NCBI RefSeq assembly: GCF_027286305.1
Contig: NZ_CP114599.1
Span: 1,736,001 to 1,800,000 of the forward strand
DNA length: 64,000 nucleotides
From: Phenylobacterium sp. NIBR 498073
GTDB lineage: Bacteria > Pseudomonadota > Alphaproteobacteria > Caulobacterales > Caulobacteraceae
Reading direction: 5' to 3'
Both the position numbers and the translations under genes were made by a program. Below, piece after piece: positions 55,278 through 63,304 of the stretch; position 1 is the stretch's first letter; each line of letters starts with the position of its first letter. Below the pieces are notes generated by a model that ran no database searches, had not been told where the DNA came from, and saw only the letters and a list, made by a program, of their open reading frames with translations.

Positions 55278-55373
55278 ACGGGCCTGCCAGAGCACGAAGA
55301 CCTGCGGGACGCGACGTTAAGCCAGGGCGGCTGGCGGCGTTCTGCGCGTGGTCACCAACCAACAGGTTTGCAG

Positions 55374-56717
55374 ATGAAGTCCGACCTTGCAGAGGATCGG
55401 GGCGTGACGGCCGCGGCGGTCCCACCGAGCGACGCCAATAGCCTCGCCGAGCGCGAAGCGCGTTACGAAAAGTTCGTTTGGGACAACCTCCCGAGGAACA
55501 TGGTCGCAAACTTCCTGCACGGCACGCTCGGGCAGACCGGTTTTCGCATCTTCAACGCTCCGACCTTCCTTCCAGCCTATCTGAGTCTGATCACCGGCTC
55601 GCCGGCCATGGTCGGGCTGGCGCTGTCGCTGCAGCAGCTTGGTGGCGTCGCCTCGCCTGTGGTCGGCGCGACGCTGGTCGAGCATCGCACCAAGGTTCTG
55701 CCCTCCGCCATGCTGTTCGGCACGCTGATGCGATTGCAATTCCTTGGCATCGCGCTCGCCGGCTTCTTTCTCAAGGGCGAGGCGCTGGTCTACGCCACGC
55801 TGGCGTTCCTGTTCTTGCTCGGGGTCTTCATGGGCCCGCAGGGCGTGGCGTTCCAACTGCTGCTCGCCAAGGTCATTCCGATCAGCCGCCGTGGACAGCT
55901 ACAGGCCTGGCGCAATGTGGTCGGCGGCGTCGTGGCGGCCGTTCTCGCTTGGGCGGCGGGCCGCTACATCGTCGAGGCGAACCTGTTCGGAAACGGCTAT
56001 GCGACGACGTTCGTGATCGCGGTGGTGCTCACCAGCCTGGGCCTCACGGCGCTGCGCGTGCTGATCCGTGAGCCAGAGCTTCCCACGGCGCGCCCGAAGA
56101 GCCGGGTCATCGACAGAGTTCGCGAGTTTCCGACGCTTCTGGCCGCTGACCGCGGCTTCGCCCACTTTCTGCTCGCGACCGCCCTGGCGAACGGCGCCCG
56201 CATCGCAGCGCCCTTCTACATCCTCTTTGCCGGTCAATCGGTCGAACTCAACGGGAGCACACTGGGCTACCTTTCCCTGGCCTATCTTGGCGCCGACACG
56301 CTTAGCAACCTCGCCTGGGGTGCCGCCGGTGACCGGGTCGGTTTTCGCTCGAGCTTCATCGTGTCTCTCGCCTTGTGGGCGGCGTCGATCGTGTTACTGA
56401 TCAACGCCCACGATCTCACCCTGCTGCTTGGCGCTTTCATCGGATTGGGCGCCTCCCAGTCGGGATACCTGATGAGCTCTCAGACCATGGTCCTCGAGTT
56501 CGGCTCTCGCGACGACATGGCGATGCGCCTTGCTATTCTCTCGACGGTCCAGGGCGCCCTGTCGGCGATCGGACCGCTGGTTGGCGGCCTCCTGGCCGCG
56601 AGCGTCGGCTATGCCTCACTGTTTTGGGCCGCCGTCGTTCTGCTCGCTGCAGGCCTATTGGTGCTGGTCTTCCTGGTGGACGAGCCGCGTCGTAGGCGCG
56701 CGACAGAGGGAAGGTGA
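55374..56717 (+). CDS. MFS transporter
   Basis: A 447-residue transporter with an N-terminal cytosolic leader of about 30 residues and twelve predicted spans. The loop AWGAAGDRVGFRSSF is the central MFS motif. The substrate class is not recognisable. ATG 55374 is preferred over the TTG six bases upstream. It converges on the TonB receptor gene. The surroundings suggest uptake or export of a pathway compound. Confidence 0.85.
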   Translation: MKSDLAEDRGVTAAAVPPSDANSLAEREARYEKFVWDNLPRNMVANFLHGTLGQTGFRIFNAPTFLPAYLSLITGSPAMVGLALSLQQLGGVASPVVGATLVEHRTKVLPSAMLFGTLMRLQFLGIALAGFFLKGEALVYATLAFLFLLGVFMGPQGVAFQLLLAKVIPISRRGQLQAWRNVVGGVVAAVLAWAAGRYIVEANLFGNGYATTFVIAVVLTSLGLTALRVLIREPELPTARPKSRVIDRVREFPTLLAADRGFAHFLLATALANGARIAAPFYILFAGQSVELNGSTLGYLSLAYLGADTLSNLAWGAAGDRVGFRSSFIVSLALWAASIVLLINAHDLTLLLGAFIGLGASQSGYLMSSQTMVLEFGSRDDMAMRLAILSTVQGALSAIGPLVGGLLAASVGYASLFWAAVVLLAAGLLVLVFLVDEPRRRRATEGR

Positions 56718-56900
56718 GCCCCGCGGTCGCTTGGTCAAGGCGGTTTCCCTCGCGGCGTTCGTCGTTTTGCGAGCAGGTGGCCCAAGGTGAAGCGAACTGG
56801 CGTGAGCCCAGTGCGGCGAGTATCCGGCGCCGGACGCCAGCTCTCGCGTGGATAGCGCTACGGGGCCCCAGATAAATCCAGCTGCAAGGGTGAGTAAATA

Positions 56901-56931
56901 CGGCGTCGGGCGGAAAGGCCGCCCGACGCCG
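56901..56931 (-). terminator. Terminator of TonB receptor gene
   Basis: Perfect 13-bp stem CGGCGTCGGGCGG/CCGCCCGACGCCG with a 5-nt loop just past the receptor stop; the reverse strand continues TATTTAC. Confidence 0.75.
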
Positions 56932-56937
56932 CAGTTG

Positions 56938-59520
56938 CTAGAAGCGATACTGGAACTCGATCCCGTAGGTCCGCGGGAAGATCAGCGTGACCTGGCGGCG
57001 GGCGCCGACCGCAGAGACCCCTGAGGGGCTCGCAGTCGAGCTGCCAAAGCCGACCTCGTCGGTGACGTTTTTCACAAAACCGATGACGGTGAAGCGGTCG
57101 TCGGAATCGCGCCACAGAGCCCGCAGATCGCCAGTGGTGAACGACTCGGTCCTGTAGATCGGGTTGTTGAACAACGTCGACGACTGCGGATCGATATAGG
57201 TCGCGGTGCCGCTGAAGGTGAGGGTGCCCGCATCGAGTTCGAAGCGGTAGTTCGCCCCGAGCGTCACCTTGTTTTCCGGCGACAGCGGCAAGTCGTTGCC
57301 CACGACCGACTGGGCCACACGTCCACCTGGGGCCGGCGCCGCAGGCTGAGCGCCTGGGGTCGTCGCGAACGGGTCCGCCGTGTCGACGAAACAGCAGCCG
57401 GTATCAAGCTCGGTGTTCAGATAGGCGTAGTTGAGCATGATCTGCAGATTGTCGATCGGGGCCCATTGGCTCTCCAGCTCGAAACCCCAGATGGTGGCGT
57501 CGAGATTGAGGAACTGGGTGGCGGTGATCGTGCCGAGCGGGACGGTCAACGGCGCCTGGAAGCCCTTGTAGTCAGTATAGAACAGCGCAGAGTTGATCTG
57601 AAGACGGCCTGCGAAGGTCTTCTTGGCGCCAAGCTCGTAGGAGTTGACGTACTCAGGGTCGGCATAGGGATCTGGGGACAGGCCGTTGGCCCCAAGCCAG
57701 CCGCCCGACTTATAGCCGCGGGAGTAGCGCAGGTAGATGTTGGTGTCGGGCTCCGGCTCCCACTGCACGCCGAGCGTGCCGGTAAGCGCATCCCAATCCC
57801 CCGAGAGATCACGGCGCAGGCCGCCGGTCGGATTGGCCACCAGGTTGGCGGTGAGGGGATTGGCTGCGCAGGACGCGATCGTCGTTCCACCACACACTTG
57901 CTGGGTGGTCAGGTCGACCGCGAAGCCCTGGGCCACGGCCGGCGGTGCGGCCGCGCCAAAGGCTAGGGCCAGGGTCGGGATACGAGCCACATACCGCGCG
58001 ATGTCGTAGCCGGTCTTCTCATCATAGGTGTAGCGAAGGCCGGCCGTGAGCGTCCAGGTGTCGGCGAACTTCCAGTCCATTTGCCCAAACGCGGCATAGG
58101 ACTTGGTTTCCAGATGGCCATCAACCGAGACGAACGCGCCGCGATCGTTGCGCTGTGAGGGGGTCCCCTGCAGGCTCAGCGGGGTGAACATGGCCGGATC
58201 TCCGACCACGCGAATGCCCTGCGGCTGATCGTACTCTTGATAGTACTGGTAGAGGCCGACGATCCAGTTCAACGCTCCGTCGCTGTTGGACGAAAGGTTG
58301 ATCTCGTTCGAGTACCAGCTCTGGCGCTCTTCATAGAAGGTCCGAGCGTCCGTCGACACGCCGGTCGCGGTGAAGGCGGGAAGTGGGCCGGGGCCGTCGA
58401 GGTCGACGAGGATATTCCGCGTCGCGGTCTGCGGCGTTCCGTCGGAATCGGTCGAGGTATTGTAGTCGTACTGCTGGAAGCCGGCGATGTACTTCAAGGT
58501 CGCCCAGCCGAGGTCGCTTGTCAGGTCGAAGTGAAGCCGATGGTGGTTGTCGAGCGACCCGTAGCTCGGCGCATTGACATTTTGCGTGTAGGGATCGGTA
58601 ACGCCAGGGTTCGGGCTCGTGAAGCCGAACGAGGTGTTATAGTAGAGTGCGCTGGTGCCGATGCCGGTGAGCGACGTCGTGTCGTAGGGTGACAGGTTGT
58701 TGAGCAGCGTATTGCCAACGCCGTAGCTGTCATCCCAATCGAACTTGGTATAGCGCAGACGCGCCACCGTGTTGTCGCCCAGGTCGGCTTCGAGTTGCGC
58801 CTCGAACATCCAGCGGCGGATTTCAGCGGTATCTCTCGCCGGACCGATATTGTTGATGAAGCCCTCGTCGCGGCGTTCCATGTAGCCGCCGACCAGGAAG
58901 CGAAGGTTGTCGGCGATCGGCCCGCTCATCAACCCGTCGAGCCTGTAGCTCTCATAGTTGCCGGCCATGGCGCGAACTTCCGCCTGGAACTCCTCGGTCG
59001 GTCGTTTCGAGACGATATTGATCGTCCCGCCGATCGAGTTGCGTCCATAGAGCGTGCCCTGCGGTCCGCGGAGAATTTCAGTTCGCTCGATGAAGAGGGA
59101 GGGCGTCGAGGAATCGAACATGGAGTTCGAGAAGATGCCGTCCGAATATAGCGCGACACTAGGATCGGTCCCGATGGCGTTGGTCAGGCGGCCAAGCCCG
59201 CGGATCGACATCCGGTCGTTGTTTGTATAGCTCACGCTCGGCGTAATGCGGGCGATGTCTTCGACCGAGTTCACGCCAAGGACATCGCGCTTCTCGCTCG
59301 TATAGGCTGAGACGGCGACGGGGACGTCCTGAAGGCTTTGTTCTCGCTTCTCAGCGGTCACGACCAATTCTTCGATCATGTTGCTGGACGAACCTGAGGC
59401 CTCCTGCGCCAACGCTGGACCGGTCGCGAGCGCGCCGATCACGATGGCCGAGGCGCCGCAGACCAACGCGTCCCGAAGGCGACAAGGCAATGCCAGGCGC
59501 AAATGCGCTCTGTTAGTCAT
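56938..59520 (-). CDS. TonB-dependent receptor (island)
   Basis: An 860-residue outer-membrane receptor. The signal peptide is long (about 38 residues, ending ALAQE). The TonB box is IEELVVTAEKRE, the plug motif ILRGPQGTLYGRNSIGGTIN, the barrel motif SRGYKSGGWLGAN, and the protein ends FQYRF. GGGAGGA precedes the ATG. A palindrome copy lies 55 bp upstream. It is the probable entry route for the hydrophobic substrate of the island pathway, an inference. Confidence 0.95.
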   Translation of the reverse strand: MTNRAHLRLALPCRLRDALVCGASAIVIGALATGPALAQEASGSSSNMIEELVVTAEKREQSLQDVPVAVSAYTSEKRDVLGVNSVEDIARITPSVSYTNNDRMSIRGLGRLTNAIGTDPSVALYSDGIFSNSMFDSSTPSLFIERTEILRGPQGTLYGRNSIGGTINIVSKRPTEEFQAEVRAMAGNYESYRLDGLMSGPIADNLRFLVGGYMERRDEGFINNIGPARDTAEIRRWMFEAQLEADLGDNTVARLRYTKFDWDDSYGVGNTLLNNLSPYDTTSLTGIGTSALYYNTSFGFTSPNPGVTDPYTQNVNAPSYGSLDNHHRLHFDLTSDLGWATLKYIAGFQQYDYNTSTDSDGTPQTATRNILVDLDGPGPLPAFTATGVSTDARTFYEERQSWYSNEINLSSNSDGALNWIVGLYQYYQEYDQPQGIRVVGDPAMFTPLSLQGTPSQRNDRGAFVSVDGHLETKSYAAFGQMDWKFADTWTLTAGLRYTYDEKTGYDIARYVARIPTLALAFGAAAPPAVAQGFAVDLTTQQVCGGTTIASCAANPLTANLVANPTGGLRRDLSGDWDALTGTLGVQWEPEPDTNIYLRYSRGYKSGGWLGANGLSPDPYADPEYVNSYELGAKKTFAGRLQINSALFYTDYKGFQAPLTVPLGTITATQFLNLDATIWGFELESQWAPIDNLQIMLNYAYLNTELDTGCCFVDTADPFATTPGAQPAAPAPGGRVAQSVVGNDLPLSPENKVTLGANYRFELDAGTLTFSGTATYIDPQSSTLFNNPIYRTESFTTGDLRALWRDSDDRFTVIGFVKNVTDEVGFGSSTASPSGVSAVGARRQVTLIFPRTYGIEFQYRF

Positions 59521-59574
59521 GGATTGATCCTCCCTTTGAGCGCTCTCTCGGCGCTTGGAATCGAGCAGGAGGCG

Positions 59575-59589
59575 TCGAACAAGGTTCGA
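59575..59589. promoter_or_regulatory. Island palindrome copy 8, TonB receptor promoter
   Basis: TCGAACAAGGTTCGA, arms matching at six of seven positions, 55 bp upstream of the receptor start. Confidence 0.68.
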
Positions 59590-59696
59590 AAACTGATTGT
59601 GGAGGTGAAGGGCGTGTTAACGCCTTCCTCAACGTCAACTGTTGCTGAGTTGCAACGCGGGCGCTCGGGCCCCCGCCGAAAGCTTCATCAAAAGGA

Positions 59697-59721
59697 GCCC
59701 CGCCGATAAATTCGGCGGGGC
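59697..59721 (-). terminator. Leftward hairpin GCCCCGCCGA/TCGGCGGGGC
   Basis: Perfect 10-bp stem with loop TAAAT; the reverse strand continues TCCTTTTGAT. There is no annotated leftward gene that it would end. Confidence 0.5.
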
Positions 59722-59812
59722 CTAGTCGATTGGGGGAAGTCTGGCGTCAGAAGGACCGTCGTCCAGCGCACATGCGAGGGTCGACAGTACGCCGAGGCGC
59801 GAAGAGATGGGC

Positions 59813-59827
59813 TCGAACGGCGTTCCA
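59813..59827. promoter_or_regulatory. Island palindrome copy 9
   Basis: TCGAACGGCGTTCCA; the reverse strand reads TTGTGGAACGCCGTTCGA, the extended form. Confidence 0.7.
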
Positions 59828-59914
59828 CAACACCAATTGACGCAGCGTCAGCCTGACCGCCTTCGGCTGGCCGCATGGCGGAGTTCGCGCCGACGGCGAG
59901 CCGGGGGCAGGCGC

Positions 59915-59947
59915 AAAAAAAAAAAGGGCGAGCGGTTTTGCTCGCCC
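59915..59947 (-). terminator. Intrinsic terminator with 11-T run, leftward, orphan
   Basis: On the reverse strand, GGGCGAGC and GCTCGCCC form an 8-bp stem with a 6-nt loop, followed directly by eleven T. This is the clearest intrinsic terminator in the window, yet no leftward gene lies upstream of it. Confidence 0.75.
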
Positions 59948-59996
59948 AGTCGTCAGCAGGAAGCGCGTTGAAGGCGCCTCGACTATCGGAGAAGTG

Positions 59997-60011
59997 TCGA
60001 ACGCCTTTCGA
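59997..60011. promoter_or_regulatory. Island palindrome copy 10
   Basis: TCGAACGCCTTTCGA, six of seven arm positions paired. Confidence 0.68.
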
Positions 60012-60055
60012 CAAGGTCCGAGACGCTAGCCTGACCTGAGAGGTGCGCAGGCTTG

Positions 60056-60070
60056 TGGAACGCCGTTCGA
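60056..60070. promoter_or_regulatory. Island palindrome copy 11
   Basis: TGGAACGCCGTTCGA with left flank TTG and following A, the extended form also seen in copies 5, 7 and 9. Its centre is 59 bp from copy 10 and it is about 314 bp upstream of the aldehyde dehydrogenase start. Confidence 0.7.
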
Positions 60071-60383
60071 AGCTGTTGCTTCGCAGGCGGAGACTGAGGA
60101 GCGTGCCCACAACGCGGCTCAACTGTCTCTCGCGCGGCGTCGCCTGGAGAGCTTCAGTTTTTCGGTCGCCTGAGGATCTCGACACGAAGTCGATTCGGCT
60201 TGGGCGTCGCCGCGCTTCACCTTGCACCGCCAGGCCAGGCCGGTTTGCGGGCTTTAACGCTGAGAGCATGGCGCTCGGTCGAGGTCCGGCCGCAGAAGGG
60301 CGCTCGACGCCTCAGACCGTTGAACCTGCAGGCGGGCCTAGCAGCAATATTCAATAGGTCGGCCAGTGAGAGGGCCCTTACAA

Positions 60384-61820
60384 ATGCGCGAGTACCTGCA
60401 GTTCTACATCGACGGTCAGTGGGTCGATCCGGTCGAACCCAAGACGCTCGACGTCATCAACCCAGCGACTGAAGAAGTCGCGGGCAAGATCTCGCTCGGC
60501 GGCGCCGCCGACGTGGACAAGGCCGTGAAGGCCGCCAAGAAGGCGTTCGTGACCTGGTCGCAGACCACCCGCGAAGAGCGCCTGGACGTCCTGAACCGCA
60601 TCCTCGCCGAGTACCAGAAGCGCTTCGGCGACCTGGCCACCGCGGTCACCGAGGAAATGGGCGCGCCTTCGTCGCTGGCGCAGCGCGCGCAGGTTCCGAT
60701 CGGCATGGGCCACCTGGGTACGGCCGCCGCCGTGCTGAAGGACTTCAAGTTCGAAGAAGACCGCGGCCCGACGATGATCGTCAAAGAACCGATCGGCGTC
60801 TGCGGCTTCATCACCCCCTGGAACTGGCCGCTGAACCAGATCGTCTGCAAGGTGGCCCCTGCCATCGCCACCGGCTGCACCATGGTGCTGAAGCCGTCGG
60901 AAGTGGCCCCGTTCACCGGCCACATCTTCGCTGAGATCATGCATGCCGCCGGCGTGCCGGCCGGCGTGTTCAACCTGGTGCAAGGCGACGGCGCCGGCGT
61001 CGGCGCTCCGCTGTCCAGCCATCCGGACGTGGACCTGATCTCGTTCACCGGTTCGACCCGCGCCGGCATCGAGGTGGCCAAGAACGCCGCCCCGACCGTC
61101 AAGCGCGTGGCCCAGGAACTGGGCGGCAAGAGCCCGAACATCGTCCTGGACGACGAGGTGCTAGGCAAGAGTGTCGCCGCCGGCGTGGCGAGCATCATGA
61201 CCAATTCCGGCCAGTCCTGTAACGCCCCGACCCGCATGTTGGTCCCGGCGGCGCGCATGGAAGAGGCCATCGCGGTTGCCGGCGCCGCCGCTTCGCAGAT
61301 CACCGTCGGCGACCCGAACGGCAACAGCCTGCTGGGCCCGGTGGTCTCCGAGGTTCAGTTCAACAAGATTCAGAAGCTGATCCAATCGGGCATCGACGAG
61401 GGCGCGACCCTGGTCGCCGGCGGCGTCGGCCGTCCGGAAGGCCTGGACAAGGGCTACTATGTGAAGCCGACCGTGTTCGCCAACGTGACCCCGGAGATGA
61501 CTATCTCCAAGGAAGAGATCTTCGGCCCGGTGCTGTCGATCCTCGGCTACGAGAACGTCGACCAGGCCATCCAGATTGGCAACGACACCGAGTACGGCCT
61601 GGCCGCCTACGTCAACGGCGCGGATCTCTCCAAGGCTCGTGACGTAGCTTCCAAGCTGCGCGCCGGACAGGTCATCATCAACGGCGCGAGCGACCTGATG
61701 GCGCCGTTCGGCGGCTACAAAATGAGCGGCAACGGGCGCGAGTGGGGCGATTTCGCCTTCAACGAGTTCCTCGAAGTGAAGGCCGTCCTCGGCTACGCGC
61801 CGAAGGAAGCGGCTGAGTAA
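60384..61820 (+). CDS. NAD(P)-dependent aldehyde dehydrogenase
   Basis: A 478-residue enzyme oxidising an aldehyde to the acid. The general base E245 is in QELGGKSPN and the nucleophile C279 in NSGQSCNAP; the cofactor segment is TPWNWPLNQI. The ATG at 60384 has GAGAGGG upstream. It fits the third step after P450 hydroxylation and alcohol oxidation. Four palindromes lie upstream and a strong terminator follows. Confidence 0.94.
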   Translation: MREYLQFYIDGQWVDPVEPKTLDVINPATEEVAGKISLGGAADVDKAVKAAKKAFVTWSQTTREERLDVLNRILAEYQKRFGDLATAVTEEMGAPSSLAQRAQVPIGMGHLGTAAAVLKDFKFEEDRGPTMIVKEPIGVCGFITPWNWPLNQIVCKVAPAIATGCTMVLKPSEVAPFTGHIFAEIMHAAGVPAGVFNLVQGDGAGVGAPLSSHPDVDLISFTGSTRAGIEVAKNAAPTVKRVAQELGGKSPNIVLDDEVLGKSVAAGVASIMTNSGQSCNAPTRMLVPAARMEEAIAVAGAAASQITVGDPNGNSLLGPVVSEVQFNKIQKLIQSGIDEGATLVAGGVGRPEGLDKGYYVKPTVFANVTPEMTISKEEIFGPVLSILGYENVDQAIQIGNDTEYGLAAYVNGADLSKARDVASKLRAGQVIINGASDLMAPFGGYKMSGNGREWGDFAFNEFLEVKAVLGYAPKEAAE

Positions 61821-61843
61821 CGCTCGGAAATAGCTGACGCTTT

Positions 61844-61877
61844 GCGGGCCGGCAGGATGGGCGTCCTGCCGGCCCGC
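61844..61877 (+). terminator. Terminator after aldehyde dehydrogenase
   Basis: Perfect 14-bp stem GCGGGCCGGCAGGA/TCCTGCCGGCCCGC with a 6-nt loop, 24 bp after the stop. Confidence 0.78.
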
Positions 61878-62076
61878 CTTGCATCCCCCATCAGAAACCA
61901 TGCGCCCCTGGGGCGATGAAGGATGTGCTCGCCTGACGCGATGGCGCGAAGAATGACGCAGCGGTTTCGATAGCGAACCGAGACGTAAAAACAATTTGCG
62001 CCATCGCGGGGCCTTTGTAAGCTCGCCTCAATGCAAACGCGCGCGGACTCCGCGCCGCAGTGTCAGGGAGGATTTC

Positions 62077-63303
62077 TTGGATTTCGAGCTCACTGCCGAT
62101 CAATGGGCATGGCGCGAGGAGATCCGTTCATTCCTCACCGACCATGTCACGCCGGAACTCCTGCATGAGCTGCTTCACCTGGGCGCCGAAGCTCGGGGGC
62201 CGGAGCTACGCGCATTCCGCAGCAAGGTCGGAGAGCGGGGATGGTACGGCCTGGCCTGGCCCGTTGAGTTCGGCGGCCTCGGCCGCGGTCCTGTCGACCA
62301 GCACATCCTCCAGACGGAGTTTCTCTACGCGGGAGTGCCGGGGCCGGACTTCACCGTAACGTCCATGGCGCCCATGATCATGCGCTACGGCACTGAGCAG
62401 AATAAGGCCGAGTTCCTGCCTGGCATCGCGCGAGGCGAGATTTTCGCGGCCATCGGATACTCAGAACCCAGCGCGGGCACGGACCTCGCAAGCCTGCGAA
62501 CCCACGCCGAACTCGATGGCGACGAGTGGGTGATCAACGGGTCCAAAATCTGGAACAGCTTCGCGCATTCGGCCACCCATGAGTGGCTGTTGGTGCGTAC
62601 CGATCGGACGGCGGCCAAGCACAAGGGACTGTCGGTCATCATGGTCCCGATCGACACCAAGGGGATCGATGTCCGACCGCTCCGGACCTGGGCCGATTGG
62701 CGGATCAACGAAACCTTCTTCACCGACGTCAGGGTGCCGCGGACCAACCTCATCGGCGAGGTGAACAAGGGTTGGATCTATGTCACCGGGGCGCTCGACC
62801 TCGAACGGGGTGCGATGCTCACCTCAGGGGACCTGCGACGAGAGTTCGAAGCGCTGGTGGAGTTCTGCCGGACGCAGACACTGAACGACGTGCGGCTCAT
62901 CGAACAACCGGACGTACGCACCAAGCTGGTGGAGCTTGATGGTGACATCGAGATCGGCCGCCTCATGGGCCTGGCCGCAGCCTCGAAACTCGAGAGCGGC
63001 TCGATCCCCTCGACCCTAATCAGCGCCGAAAAGATCTTTCTTAGCGAGTTGCGGCAGCGACTTGCCGATTACGGGACGCAGATCCTGGGGGCTTACGGCC
63101 AGCTTCACTGGGCCGATCAGCGATCGCCATTCGAGGGGGCCATGGAACGCCTCTATCGATTCGCGCCGCCTGGGCGGTTCGGCGGCGGCACGAACGAGGT
63201 GCTTCGCGATATCATCGCTCAGCGGGGCTACGGGATGCCCAGTTCCGGCCGTGCGCCCCCGCCAAAACCAGTCTCCTCCCAAGACCTCAAGCAGGAGGCC
63301 TGA
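62077..63303 (+). CDS. Acyl-CoA dehydrogenase (first of pair 2)
   Basis: A 408-residue enzyme. GYSEPSAGTDLASLRT binds FAD and substrate; the C-terminal GRFGGGTNEVLRDIIAQRGYG is present. The TTG at 62077 is chosen because GGGAGGA ends five bases upstream and homologues begin at DFELTADQ. The next gene starts two bases after its stop and is another dehydrogenase, so this is a second heteromeric pair. Confidence 0.92.
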   Translation: MDFELTADQWAWREEIRSFLTDHVTPELLHELLHLGAEARGPELRAFRSKVGERGWYGLAWPVEFGGLGRGPVDQHILQTEFLYAGVPGPDFTVTSMAPMIMRYGTEQNKAEFLPGIARGEIFAAIGYSEPSAGTDLASLRTHAELDGDEWVINGSKIWNSFAHSATHEWLLVRTDRTAAKHKGLSVIMVPIDTKGIDVRPLRTWADWRINETFFTDVRVPRTNLIGEVNKGWIYVTGALDLERGAMLTSGDLRREFEALVEFCRTQTLNDVRLIEQPDVRTKLVELDGDIEIGRLMGLAAASKLESGSIPSTLISAEKIFLSELRQRLADYGTQILGAYGQLHWADQRSPFEGAMERLYRFAPPGRFGGGTNEVLRDIIAQRGYGMPSSGRAPPPKPVSSQDLKQEA

Positions 63304-63304
63304 G

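Larger units (their letters stand above)
59521..60383. other. Large regulatory region between TonB receptor and aldehyde dehydrogenase
   Basis: No credible protein gene in 863 bp. It holds four palindrome copies (59575, 59813, 59997, 60056) and two hairpins pointing leftward (59697 and 59926), one followed by an 11-T run. A leftward small RNA is possible, see findings. Confidence 0.55.

Noticed and set aside
59688-60269. Leftward open frame of 193 codons
   Set aside because: Runs through an intrinsic terminator with an 11-T run and three palindromes; Arg/Ser/Pro-rich non-protein composition.
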